Shown: piece by piece, positions 1 through 7,331 of the stretch
How the letters are laid out: each line of letters opens with the position of its first letter
Numbering within the stretch: the stretch's first letter is position 1
Notes under the pieces: model-generated
The model's database searches: none
What the model was told of the DNA's origin: nothing
What the model saw: only the letters and a program-made list of their open reading frames with translations
Origin: DATKWU01 sp964653685
GTDB lineage: Bacteria; Patescibacteriota; Microgenomatia; PFEM01; JAHIFH01
Length of the DNA: 17,900 nt
Assembly: GCA_964653685.1 (NCBI GenBank)
Contig: CAZZHA010000011.1
Coordinates: 1 to 17,900 of the forward strand
Reading direction: 5' to 3'
Translations under genes and position numbers: made by a program

Positions 1-45
1 AATAAAAAAATCAAGATATTTTTTCTTTAATTCTTGAGCGGTCAT
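1..45 (-). CDS. alaS: Alanyl-tRNA synthetase, N-terminal 15 codons (runs off left edge)
   Basis: Reading the minus strand from the ATG at 45 gives MTAQELKKKYLDFFI, open to the window edge. This matches the usual beginning of alanyl-tRNA synthetases, which start with a short helix ending in a Leu-Asp-Phe-Phe-type motif just before the Gly-His of the catalytic domain. The enzyme charges tRNA-Ala with alanine in the cytoplasm. Only 15 residues are visible, so no catalytic motif (HxxxH, editing-domain or C-Ala residues) can be checked. The gene follows the YtxH-like gene by 16 bp and has its own TATAAT hexamer 8 nt before the ATG, with no Shine-Dalgarno. The assignment rests on a short N-terminal match. 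Confidence 0.72.
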   Translation of the reverse strand, partial: MTAQELKKKYLDFFI

Positions 46-53
46 CAAGAAGA

Positions 54-82
54 ATTATAACCTAGTTTGCTTGTGAAGTTAA
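54..82 (-). promoter_or_regulatory. Candidate promoter for alaS
   Basis: On the minus strand TTAACT (77-82) is followed after 17 bp by a perfect TATAAT (54-59). The -35 lies inside the end of the YtxH-like gene. Only 8 nt separate the -10 from the alaS ATG at 45, so a start about 7 nt downstream would give an mRNA with almost no leader. No Shine-Dalgarno is present. Confidence 0.55.
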
Positions 83-442
83 GGGTTTGCCGTTGCGAAC
101 AAAGAATTTTTTACTCGCTTTCCGGCCTCGTTCCCGGAGTTGTTCAATATGACCTAATTTTTCCTGAGCTTCTTCGGCAATTTCTTTGGAAATGTCTTTG
201 GTCTTTTCTTCTAGTTGAGCCTGAATTTCTTTGGCCTTAACCCGAAACTCTACTCCTTTAGCTTCAAAATCTTCGACCAACTCGGCTAAATTATCTAAAG
301 TTTCTTCACTCTTAGCTTTAATTTGTTTCTTAAATTCTTCACCCTGTTTAGTTTGGGTAAGAAAATAATAAGCGCCTGCACCAATCAAAGCCCCTAAAAC
401 TAAGCCTTGAAAAAAACCTCCCTGATGATCTTGATCACTCAT
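62..442 (-). CDS. YtxH-like membrane-anchored coiled-coil protein
   Basis: A 126-aa protein with a short N-terminal tail, a Gly/Ala-rich hydrophobic segment at about residues 9-28 and then a long charged helix (about 33-110) rich in Glu, Lys and Ala with heptad-like spacing. This is the YtxH arrangement: one membrane anchor with a small-residue face followed by a cytoplasmic coiled coil. In Firmicutes such proteins are linked to envelope or general stress; the molecular role is unknown. The ATG overlaps the stop of the upstream DUF948-like gene by 4 bp (ATGA), which implies translational coupling. A strong AAAGGAG Shine-Dalgarno (454-460) lies 11 nt upstream. DUF948 and YtxH proteins often occur as neighbours, so the two may form one membrane-associated pair. 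Confidence 0.75.
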   Translation of the reverse strand: MSDQDHQGGFFQGLVLGALIGAGAYYFLTQTKQGEEFKKQIKAKSEETLDNLAELVEDFEAKGVEFRVKAKEIQAQLEEKTKDISKEIAEEAQEKLGHIEQLRERGRKASKKFFVRNGKPLTSQAN

Positions 443-729
443 TTTTCTTCTAACTCCTTTGTTTCTTTTTTTGGTTTTTCCCTCATTTTAGTTAACCAGC
501 CAAAAAGACCAGCAATTCCTGAAACACCAGTAATCGAATTGGAAAGAGAGGCAATCGGCCGAGCCACTGACTCCGAAATCAAACCCATGTCATCAAGCAT
601 TTTATTAAATTTTTCAATCGTTCTTTTAATTTCTTTGAGAATAAAGAAGACTTGAACTCCAATAATGGTCAGGAGGGCTGTTAAAACAGTGACAACCGCA
701 ATTAGTAAAATTTGTGTTGTGTCAATCAT
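439..729 (-). CDS. DUF948-like single-pass membrane protein
   Basis: From the ATG at 729 this is a 96-aa protein with an N-terminal transmembrane helix (about residues 6-30), an amphipathic region rich in Lys, Glu and Ile, a Gly/Ser segment and a very charged C-terminal tail. This resembles the DUF948 family, short membrane proteins often encoded beside YtxH; their function is not established. An in-frame TTG at 759 would add ten residues, but those codons lie inside a promoter-like element (TTGACA 767-772, TATTAT 742-747) and lack a ribosome binding site, so I chose the ATG. The gene overlaps the YtxH-like gene by 4 bp and is the first gene of its unit. Confidence 0.65.
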   Translation of the reverse strand: MIDTTQILLIAVVTVLTALLTIIGVQVFFILKEIKRTIEKFNKMLDDMGLISESVARPIASLSNSITGVSGIAGLFGWLTKMREKPKKETKELEEK

Positions 730-741
730 GGGCAGTGTCTT

Positions 742-772
742 ATAATATCCTTTATCCAAAGCTAATTGTCAA
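742..772 (-). promoter_or_regulatory. Candidate promoter for the DUF948/YtxH unit
   Basis: A perfect TTGACA (767-772) is followed after 19 bp by TATTAT (742-747, one mismatch). An alternative GATATT gives the ideal 17-bp spacing. The -35 sits in a 13-bp palindrome TAATTGTCAATTA (763-775), a possible operator. The ATG at 729 begins 12 nt after the -10, so the leader would be only about 5 nt and contains no Shine-Dalgarno. Confidence 0.5.
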
Positions 773-787
773 TTATAACTTTCTATA

Positions 788-1426
788 TCAATTCGTTTTG
801 GAGTAATAAATTGTTCTTGTTTGTTTCGTTTTTCTGCCTATCCGATTAGTCACTTCGATAACAATCTTATTTTCCCCACTCGTCAACCTTAAACGATAGC
901 TAAATTTTCCTCCTTCATCAAGCTGAGTCAAACGACTATTAATGGTCACGGAATTATCTGGATCAGTTCCTCCTTCAATTAAGACTTCTTCATTAACAAT
1001 TTTTTCATTATCAGTCGGTGAATAAACTTCTAATCTTGGCTTTCCCAATAAACTGTGATATTGATAACCCAAGTAAGTTAAGAAAATAAGAATAAACAAA
1101 GCAACAAGGGAAATCAAAGTCTTTCTCGGATTCCAGTGAAATTGTTTGTTCAGATTTTCTCCAGAAGGCAAAACCAGTTTTTGCTCTTGTGTCCGCTGGT
1201 AATCCCGCCTAAAAACAGCCAACACCTGGTCAGGTTCAAGATCCAAATACTGGGCGTAATTTCGAATAAAGCCTCGGTTTGTGGTGATCGAAGGTAAGGA
1301 TTGATATCTATCTTTTTCTAAAGCAATTAAATATTGCTTTCGAATTTTAATTTCCCGGGCAATTTCGTCAAGACTAAGCCCCTTTTTCTTTCTTTTTTCT
1401 CCAAGAATTTGGCCAGCCGTTTTCAT
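788..1426 (-). CDS. RodZ-like membrane protein: Xre-type HTH, TM helix, Ig-like domain
   Basis: With the ATG at 1426 this is 212 aa. Residues about 4-65 form an HTH_25/Xre-like domain with the usual 'GEKRKKKGLSLDEIA' start and the 'FIRNYAQYL' motif of RodZ proteins. A basic linker leads to one transmembrane helix (about 103-122) and an extracellular beta-rich domain of about 80 residues that looks Ig-like (Pro-x-x-Gly-Glu-Asn-type turns). RodZ links MreB to the membrane in rod-shaped cells; here the outer domain differs from the usual DUF4115. The ATG begins 4 nt after the ftsK stop, suggesting translational reinitiation. A TTG at 1459 inside ftsK would add 11 residues but has no Shine-Dalgarno. 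No mreB is visible in this window, so a cell-shape role is an inference. Confidence 0.72.
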   Translation of the reverse strand: MKTAGQILGEKRKKKGLSLDEIAREIKIRKQYLIALEKDRYQSLPSITTNRGFIRNYAQYLDLEPDQVLAVFRRDYQRTQEQKLVLPSGENLNKQFHWNPRKTLISLVALFILIFLTYLGYQYHSLLGKPRLEVYSPTDNEKIVNEEVLIEGGTDPDNSVTINSRLTQLDEGGKFSYRLRLTSGENKIVIEVTNRIGRKTKQTRTIYYSKTN

Positions 1427-1430
1427 TTTT

Positions 1431-3503
1431 TTATTGTTGGGAGGCAATTTGAGAGGCAAGATATTCTTCAGGATCTTTAATTAGAACTTCTCGGGGTTTT
1501 GAACCTTCAGCCGAACCAACAATACCAACTCTTTCTAATTGATCAATAATTCTGGCCGCCCGGGCATAGCCAACTTTCAAACGCCGCTGGAGTAAAGAGG
1601 CCGAAGCCCGTTCATAGCGACAGACTGTCCGAACCGCATCCTCAAAGAGTTCATCTCTTTCTTGGATCTCACCACCCACCATTACTCCCGCTTTAGTTGG
1701 CATTTTGGTTACTTCCTCAGTGTATTGAGGGGCCACACCGGCTTTTTTAAGAAAACCAATTAATTTCTGGATTTCTGGTTCAGAAACAAGGGTTCCTTGA
1801 ATTCGTGTTGGTTTAGCTTGATCTGGAGGAATATAGAGCATATCACCTCGTCCTAAAAGTTTCTCTGCTCCTGGCATATCAATAATCACTCTCGAATCAA
1901 CTTGAGAAGAAACATTAAAAGCAATTCGGCAGGGGATATTAGCTTTAATCAAGCCCGTAATCACATCGACCGAGGGTCGCTGGGTAGAGATAATTAAATG
2001 GATACCGGTAGCTCGGGCCATTTGGGCAATTCGACAGATAACGTCTTCGACTTCGGCCGGAGCAAACAACATAATATCAGCCAATTCATCAATAATAATT
2101 AGAATATAGGGAAGGGCGGAAAAACCTGAAAGTTCATTATAGGCCTCAATGTTCCGCACTCCTACTTCAGCAAATAATTTATAGCGACGCTCCATCTCGG
2201 AAATAGCCCACTTTAAAGCCGAAACCACTTTTTCTGGATCAATAATTACTGGGGTTAACAAATGAGGAATCCCATTATATTGGGTTAATTCCACTCGTTT
2301 AGGATCGACCAAGATGAATTTGACTTCAGCTGGAGAAGCTCTAAAAAGGATGGCAGCAATAAAAGAGTTAATACAAACTGACTTGCCTGAACCAGTGGCG
2401 CCAGCGATAAGAACATGAGGCATTCGGTTAATATTATCTACTACTGAATCACCAGAAACATTCAGACCAAGCGGTACCGTCAATCTGGATTTAGCTTTTT
2501 CCATTTGATCTGAAGTTAACATCTTCTTAAGAGTCACAAATTCAGGACTCCGATTAGGCACTTCAATCCCTACCAAGGAACGCCCAGGAATTGGGGCTTC
2601 AATTCTAATTTGACCAGTTGGTGCCGCCAAAGCCAAGGCCAAATCATTAGCTAGGGTGGTAATTTTAGAAAGTTTTGTTCCTAGAGCAATTTCCAAAGCA
2701 TACTGAGTAACGGCCGGCCCAAGATTAACCTCAGCCACTCGAGCGGCCACACCAAAGGACTCTAAAGTTTTCTCAATAAGATCAGCTTTCTTTTTAATAT
2801 CACCCCGGTCAGCTTTACCACCAACAGAATCAGCTAAAAGAGATAAAGGCGGAAATTCCCAAACGCCTTCCTCGGCAGGCAAATTAGTCACCAAAGAGGA
2901 CGTTAATTCTTCTTCCTTCTTTTGCGATTCTGATTTAACGGCTTCTTTTGACTCTCCACTTCTAATTTCTAAATCCCCAGTCGCTAATTGACGACGGCTA
3001 GAAACCTTTTTAAGACCAGCGTTCAACTGGCGAATTTTGGTAATGAATTTCATTAAAAAGAGAACGATTTCTTCTAAAGAAGTATTAAAAACCACGACAA
3101 AACCAATAAAAACAAAGCCTATTAAAACAAAGAAAGCACCAAAAGCACTAATTAAACCAGCTAGTTGATACCAAATTTGGGAACCAATCAAACCCGTTCG
3201 AGTTAAACTGATAAGAGCAATCGCTAGAACAACGGAACCAACAAAAACGTTAGGACGAGTGATTCGCCAGCGCAAGCGAGCCATCATCAAGCCTGCTGTC
3301 ATTAAAAGGAAAGGCAGAAGAACTGCTCCCCAACCAAAATAATAAATAAAAACTTGAAATAATTTGGTTAGTAATATCCCTTGGCGGGAAAAAGAAAAGA
3401 CAATAATTGCAGCCAAAGAAAAGAGAAAAACACTGGAAATCGTATAAAGAGTGTCTTTTTTTAGGTTTAATTTAAATAGTTTTTTTCTTCTGCCTCTGGC
3501 CAT
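1431..3503 (-). CDS. ftsK: DNA translocase FtsK/SpoIIIE
   Basis: A 690-aa double-stranded DNA pump that moves chromosome termini through the closing division septum. About four or five membrane helices lie in residues 20-150, then a short variable linker, an alpha/beta motor from about 230 and a C-terminal winged-helix gamma domain (about 615-675) that in relatives reads polar DNA motifs and contacts XerD. Visible motifs are Walker A GATGSGKS (368-375), Walker B LIIIDE (468-473), STQRP (506-510) and the RecA-like 'MARATGIHLI' stretch. The linker is much shorter than the several hundred residues of E. coli FtsK; total length is close to SpoIIIE. The start follows the RNase J stop by 7 bp with an AAGG Shine-Dalgarno about 6 nt away. 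It is followed by a coupled RodZ-like gene, which groups division and shape functions. Confidence 0.96.
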   Translation of the reverse strand: MARGRRKKLFKLNLKKDTLYTISSVFLFSLAAIIVFSFSRQGILLTKLFQVFIYYFGWGAVLLPFLLMTAGLMMARLRWRITRPNVFVGSVVLAIALISLTRTGLIGSQIWYQLAGLISAFGAFFVLIGFVFIGFVVVFNTSLEEIVLFLMKFITKIRQLNAGLKKVSSRRQLATGDLEIRSGESKEAVKSESQKKEEELTSSLVTNLPAEEGVWEFPPLSLLADSVGGKADRGDIKKKADLIEKTLESFGVAARVAEVNLGPAVTQYALEIALGTKLSKITTLANDLALALAAPTGQIRIEAPIPGRSLVGIEVPNRSPEFVTLKKMLTSDQMEKAKSRLTVPLGLNVSGDSVVDNINRMPHVLIAGATGSGKSVCINSFIAAILFRASPAEVKFILVDPKRVELTQYNGIPHLLTPVIIDPEKVVSALKWAISEMERRYKLFAEVGVRNIEAYNELSGFSALPYILIIIDELADIMLFAPAEVEDVICRIAQMARATGIHLIISTQRPSVDVITGLIKANIPCRIAFNVSSQVDSRVIIDMPGAEKLLGRGDMLYIPPDQAKPTRIQGTLVSEPEIQKLIGFLKKAGVAPQYTEEVTKMPTKAGVMVGGEIQERDELFEDAVRTVCRYERASASLLQRRLKVGYARAARIIDQLERVGIVGSAEGSKPREVLIKDPEEYLASQIASQQ

Positions 3504-3510
3504 TTTGACC

Positions 3511-4914
3511 TTAACGGTGCTTTCTTCTATTTGATCTGGATTTCACCAGGTGGGTTTTCCCTATTAAAGGAGAACCTATTTTTACTTGACCTTTAGCCGT
3601 CATTTCAACGGTATCATTTCGGTTCGGAAGAATAATTTCTTCCTCGCGATAACCCATTTTCTCGGCTAAAAAAGCATATTGTCTCATCTGACGAAAAGCG
3701 CCGCCAATTGGAACTAAATAATGAGGTCGGGCTAAACCAATCATTAAGGCTAAATCTCCCTGAGCAGCATGGCCACTGACGTGAAGGTCATCAAGAATAT
3801 CTGAATAAGCAACATCAGCTCCTTGGCGAGAGAGATTATCTATTAACTTATTAATTGCTAATTGGGTGCCAGGAATGTAATCTGGTGAAGAAAAAACCAC
3901 TTTATCATCAGGCTGAATTTCCAGTCCCTTATATTCACCTCTGGTAATCCTATCTAAGGCCGAACCTGTCTGGGCTTGACTGCCAGCCACAAACAAGCTA
4001 ACTTTTTCTTTTGGCAAACTATTTAATTTTTTCATCGGCACAATTGCCTCCTTAGGAATATTCAGGTAGCCCAAATGGGAAGCGATTTTAAAAATTTTTT
4101 CAATCGACCGGCCAACTAAAATCACTTTTCTGTTATATTTCACTGAAACATTCAAAGCTTGCTGCCAACGGGAAACATTAGAAGAGATGGTGGTAATTAA
4201 AACTCTTCCTCGACAATTACGCATTTCTCTCTCTAAAGAGTCTTCAACCATGGCTTCAGAAAGAGTGAAGCCGGCTTTTTCACTCCGCAAACAGTCAGAA
4301 ACCAAACAAACAACACCTTGATTACCAATGGTCGCGATTTTACCTACGTCAGAAATCGAACCCATTACCGGTGTCCAGTCAAATTTGTAGTCACCCATAT
4401 GAAGAATCGTCCCGATAGGCGTCTTAAGAGCCACCCCGAAAGTATCGGGAATCGAGTGAGTTAAATAAATAAAATCTAGATTAAAACTGCCCAAATTAAC
4501 TTTTTCGCGAGAATTGATCAGGTTGATTTCAACTGATTGACCATATTCCTCAAGCTTTTCCTTGATTAAGGCCGTTGTTAGACGCGAAGCGTAGATAGGA
4601 ATTTTTCGATTAAGCTTAGGTAGAATAAAAGGTAAACCACCATAATGGTCTTCGTGGCCATGAGTAATAATGATGCCTTTAATTTTCTCTCGATTTCTAA
4701 CCAAATAATCAACATCAGCCACCAACAAATCACCTCGAGTCGTTTCTTCTTCAGGAAAACCAACACCACAATCAATGATTAGAATCTCATTGTTGTATTG
4801 ATAGGCAAACAAATTCTGGGTAACGGTTCCCCAGCCACCAAGAGAAATCAGCCTTAATCCTGACTGGTAATTCTGTTCTCTTCTATTGTTTTTATGTCGT
4901 CTAAAAATATTCAT
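3511..4914 (-). CDS. rnj: Ribonuclease J, short form with a substituted metal ligand
   Basis: A 467-aa metallo-beta-lactamase/beta-CASP ribonuclease. Metal-binding residues visible are HGHEDH (85-90), H153 in THSIPD, D175 in GDYKFD and the beta-CASP motif HVSGH (378-382). RNase J degrades and processes RNA with endo- and 5'-3' exonucleolytic activity. Two deviations stand out. The PVHGE motif, whose His is a metal ligand in RNase J (H390 in B. subtilis J1, 22 residues after the SGH His), reads PIGGA here, so G404 replaces the His. The roughly 100-residue C-terminal domain of canonical RNase J is absent; the protein ends in a short basic tail. No Shine-Dalgarno is evident; the UDG stop lies 13 bp upstream. 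With PNPase in the same run, it supplies both directions of exonucleolytic decay. Confidence 0.9.
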   Translation of the reverse strand: MNIFRRHKNNRREQNYQSGLRLISLGGWGTVTQNLFAYQYNNEILIIDCGVGFPEEETTRGDLLVADVDYLVRNREKIKGIIITHGHEDHYGGLPFILPKLNRKIPIYASRLTTALIKEKLEEYGQSVEINLINSREKVNLGSFNLDFIYLTHSIPDTFGVALKTPIGTILHMGDYKFDWTPVMGSISDVGKIATIGNQGVVCLVSDCLRSEKAGFTLSEAMVEDSLEREMRNCRGRVLITTISSNVSRWQQALNVSVKYNRKVILVGRSIEKIFKIASHLGYLNIPKEAIVPMKKLNSLPKEKVSLFVAGSQAQTGSALDRITRGEYKGLEIQPDDKVVFSSPDYIPGTQLAINKLIDNLSRQGADVAYSDILDDLHVSGHAAQGDLALMIGLARPHYLVPIGGAFRQMRQYAFLAEKMGYREEEIILPNRNDTVEMTAKGQVKIGSPLIGKTHLVKSRSNRRKHR

Positions 4915-4927
4915 TTTAAAATTTAAT

Positions 4928-5551
4928 TTAAATTAATTTCATTTGTTTATCAGTTTCTTGTTCTTCAACAATTTCCTCTTCTGAGCGTCCTTCAAGAAAA
5001 AGCTCTATTTTCTTAAAATCTTCTTTTATCTCCTCCATTATTTTACCACTTCTTAAAGCCGCAGCCGGATGGTACATCGGAATAACAATATAGCGCTTAC
5101 TTAAAAAATCGACGTATCTCGCCTGACCGTGAATTTGAGAAATTTTCTCATCAGGCAGAAATTTAGTCATTGAAAACCGACCTAAAGTTACAATAATTTT
5201 CGGCTGAATTATTTGAATCTGTTCATCTAAAAAAGACCGGCAAGCTTCAATCTCTTCTGGTAAAGGGTCACGATTGCCAGGTGGTCGATGTTTAATGACA
5301 TTACCAATAAAAACTTCTTTTCTTTCCAGTTTAATTAATTGAAGTAGTTGATCTAATAGTTTCCCCGCGGCACCAACAAAAGGTAATCCTTGCTGGTCTT
5401 CATGAAAACCAGGGCCTTCACCAATAAACATCACTTTGGCATCAGGATTACCATCTCCAGGCACAGGATGAGTTGTTCCTTTATACAAACTACAACGAGT
5501 ACATTCTGAAACCCAACTAGCAATTTTCTCTAATTTCACCGCTTTAGTCAT
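4928..5551 (-). CDS. Uracil-DNA glycosylase, family 4
   Basis: A 207-aa base-excision repair enzyme that removes uracil from DNA. The family-4 signature GEGPGFHED (44-52), followed by 'GLPFVG', forms the uracil pocket and active site, and YHPAAAL (160-166) is the second catalytic loop. Family-4 enzymes hold a [4Fe-4S] cluster with four Cys: C17 and C20 are present (CTRC), the fourth is C104 in 'EACRSF', but the third position, normally Cys in a KCRPP motif, is H88 (KHRPP). The last 20 residues are an acidic tail outside the core fold. The ATG overlaps the stop of the phosphoesterase gene by 8 bp, implying coupled translation. Fold and family are secure; the cluster state is uncertain. Confidence 0.92.
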   Translation of the reverse strand: MTKAVKLEKIASWVSECTRCSLYKGTTHPVPGDGNPDAKVMFIGEGPGFHEDQQGLPFVGAAGKLLDQLLQLIKLERKEVFIGNVIKHRPPGNRDPLPEEIEACRSFLDEQIQIIQPKIIVTLGRFSMTKFLPDEKISQIHGQARYVDFLSKRYIVIPMYHPAAALRSGKIMEEIKEDFKKIELFLEGRSEEEIVEEQETDKQMKLI

Positions 5552-6038
5552 TTAAATTCAATGCTCTAAATTTATTTGTTTTAGTATCGTAAACTCCAAA
5601 AGAACATTTTCCTCTTAAGCCCATTATTTCTCCAGGATTGATAATTAAAGTTTTACCGATTTTCTCTTGCCTAACTTTATGAGTGTGACCATGAAAGACT
5701 ACGTCGTATTTACTAGTATAGGCTAAACCTTCGGCGAGTTGTGGATAATGGCAAAGAGCAATTTTTCTTTTATCTATTTCTACTTCTGCCATCTCTTTAA
5801 ATTGATGATAAAAAGGTAAATTTCTAATTAGTTTCATTATTTCATAATGGGCTCCATCAACATTACCAAAAACAGCATATGTAGGAAGTTTTAACTCGAT
5901 TATCAATATAACTACTGATGGCGCACAGTAATCACCACAAAATAGAATAGCTTCACATTTTTCTTTTTTAATTGTTTTCAAAACTTTCTTAAGATTCCAA
6001 ATATTATCGTGAATATCGGATAATACTGCTATTTTCAT
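5544..6038 (-). CDS. YfcE/MJ0936-type metallophosphoesterase
   Basis: A 164-aa calcineurin-like phosphoesterase, full length for the YfcE/MJ0936 family. Metal-binding motifs occur in the expected order: SDIHDN (7-12), CGDYCAP (34-40), GNVD (58-61), a HYP motif replacing the common THG, and FHGHTH (near 115-120) before a C-terminal 'INPGE'. Relatives hydrolyse phosphodiesters in vitro; the physiological substrate is unknown. There is no signal peptide, so it acts in the cytoplasm. The ATG lacks a good Shine-Dalgarno. If the adjacent assembly gap is collapsed at its 55-bp overlap, the gene starts 17 bp after the Lon-like gene, in one operon with it and with the UDG. Confidence 0.88.
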   Translation of the reverse strand: MKIAVLSDIHDNIWNLKKVLKTIKKEKCEAILFCGDYCAPSVVILIIELKLPTYAVFGNVDGAHYEIMKLIRNLPFYHQFKEMAEVEIDKRKIALCHYPQLAEGLAYTSKYDVVFHGHTHKVRQEKIGKTLIINPGEIMGLRGKCSFGVYDTKTNKFRALNLND

Positions 6039-6047
6039 CGGTTTAAT

Positions 6048-6102
6048 TAATTAAATTACCAAGTAGGTAAAAATTCCTTTACATTTTCACTAGTGATATG
6101 AA
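6048..6102. repeat. Assembly overlap, left copy (55 bp)
   Basis: This 55-bp stretch next to the N gap is identical to 6203-6257 on the other side. Bases 6056-6102 encode the last residues of the Lon-like protein a second time. Identity that ends exactly at both gap borders indicates overlapping contig ends, not a biological repeat. Confidence 0.93.
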
Positions 6103-6202
6103 NNNNNNNNNNNNNNNNNNNNNNNNNNNNNNNNNNNNNNNNNNNNNNNNNNNNNNNNNNNNNNNNNNNNNNNNNNNNNNNNNNNNNNNNNNNNNNNNNN
6201 NN
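6103..6202. other. Assembly gap, 100 N
   Basis: Exactly 100 N, the usual placeholder for a gap of unknown size. The flanks share 55 bp, so the real distance is probably negative: removing the N run and one flank copy (155 bp) leaves a normal 17-bp spacing between the Lon-like stop and the phosphoesterase ATG. Confidence 0.97.
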
Positions 6203-6257
6203 TAATTAAATTACCAAGTAGGTAAAAATTCCTTTACATTTTCACTAGTGATATGAA
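6203..6257. repeat. Assembly overlap, right copy (55 bp)
   Basis: Second copy of the 55-bp contig-end sequence found at 6048-6102. It includes the stop codon and last codons of the Lon-like gene, so that stop is present in both contigs. Confidence 0.93.
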
Positions 6258-7287
6258 AACTTCTACCTTTTCCTTGGACAATCATTTTGGCTACTTTCCG
6301 ACAGATACCATTAATCGTCCTTTCTAAAGTCCGGATACCGGCATCATAACCTAAAGGCCTAACAATTTTTGGCCAAACGTCAGGATCAATCTTAATCGCC
6401 TCTTTGTCCAAACCAGTCTCTTGGATTGTTCTTGGTAAAACATAGTCTTTACTAATTTTGATTTTTTCTTCATCTGTATAAGAGGGCATTTGAATTGGCT
6501 CCAAACGATCCATGACCGCCACCGAGATATTACTGGTATTATTGCAAGTAGCAATAAATAAAACTTCGGAAAGGTCAAGAGGATAATCAATAAAGTGGTC
6601 ACGAAAAGCCATGTTCTGTTCAGGATCAAGCAATTCTACTAAAACTCCCATAATGCTTGACCTGCCATCTTCGGTTACCCGATCTATTTCATCAAGGAGA
6701 AGAACTGGATTCTTTGTTCCGGTTCGTCGTAAGGCCTTAATAATCAAACCTGGTTCAGCGTCGGGTCGGATTCGAGATTGACCCCGTAAGTCAAGAGGAT
6801 CACCTAAGCCACCAAAGGGAACTCGAGCAAATTTCCTTCCCATTGCTTCGGCAATTGAATAAGCAATTGTTGTCTTCCCCGTTCCTACTAAACCAACAAA
6901 AAGGAGCATTGGTGCTCTCATAAACTTCAAAATACCTTCTTCCTTTCTTTCTGCTTTACCCTCTCTTTTTAATCTCATCACCGCTAAATACTCTAAAATT
7001 CTCTCTTTGGTTTCTTCTAAACCATAATGATTTTCATCTAAAATCTTTTTAGCTGCTTCCAAATCAAGCCTGTCTTCACTTCTTTTCTCCCAAGGTAGGG
7101 TGGTTATCCAATCAATGTAATGCGAAACTCGCTCGTACTCGGTTGAATATTCACCATATTTAATCATTCGGGAGAGACGTTCAATTAAATGAAGACACTT
7201 TTCCTTTAATTCTGGGGGTAAACAAGCTGCTTCCGTCTTTTCTTCTAATTCAGCAATTTCTTTAAATAGGGCAGTTTTTTCAGGCAT
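6211..7287 (-). CDS. Lon-type AAA+ ATPase without substrate (LON) domain or protease domain
   Basis: A 358-aa protein matching the middle of Lon protease. Residues about 45-105 match the helical pre-ATPase segment (an 'IDWITTLPWEKRS' block, then 'HYGLEETKERILEYLAV'). The AAA+ module follows: Walker A GLVGTGKT (132-139), Walker B LLLDEID (196-202), sensor 1 near 'ATCNN' (246-250), arginine finger R261 in 'DRLEPI' and sensor 2 in 'GIRTLER' (317-323). Canonical Lon is about 800 aa; the beta-rich N-terminal domain and the Ser-Lys protease domain are both absent. The stop after FLPTW is present on both sides of the gap, so the C-terminal end is not an N artefact. ATPase residues are intact, so it may be an unfoldase or chaperone, or may work with a protease subunit encoded elsewhere. 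It starts 44 bp after pnp. Confidence 0.88.
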   Translation of the reverse strand: MPEKTALFKEIAELEEKTEAACLPPELKEKCLHLIERLSRMIKYGEYSTEYERVSHYIDWITTLPWEKRSEDRLDLEAAKKILDENHYGLEETKERILEYLAVMRLKREGKAERKEEGILKFMRAPMLLFVGLVGTGKTTIAYSIAEAMGRKFARVPFGGLGDPLDLRGQSRIRPDAEPGLIIKALRRTGTKNPVLLLDEIDRVTEDGRSSIMGVLVELLDPEQNMAFRDHFIDYPLDLSEVLFIATCNNTSNISVAVMDRLEPIQMPSYTDEEKIKISKDYVLPRTIQETGLDKEAIKIDPDVWPKIVRPLGYDAGIRTLERTINGICRKVAKMIVQGKGRSFHITSENVKEFLPTW

Positions 7288-7331
7288 ATTAATAGCTTAA
7301 CAAAAGCATAAGTTTAAAACAAGAAGTTTTA

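Noticed and set aside
407..655. Plus-strand ORF across the YtxH/DUF948 region (82 aa)
   Set aside because: It lies antisense to two well-supported genes, with no promoter or ribosome binding site.
1427..1459. TTG start for the RodZ-like protein, overlapping ftsK
   Set aside because: No Shine-Dalgarno, and the added residues precede the usual HTH start; the ATG at 1426 is better placed.
6048..6257. 55-bp direct repeats as attachment sites or a mobile-element duplication
   Set aside because: They flank only N, end exactly at its borders, and the second gap has the same repeat length; no integrase or transposase is present.
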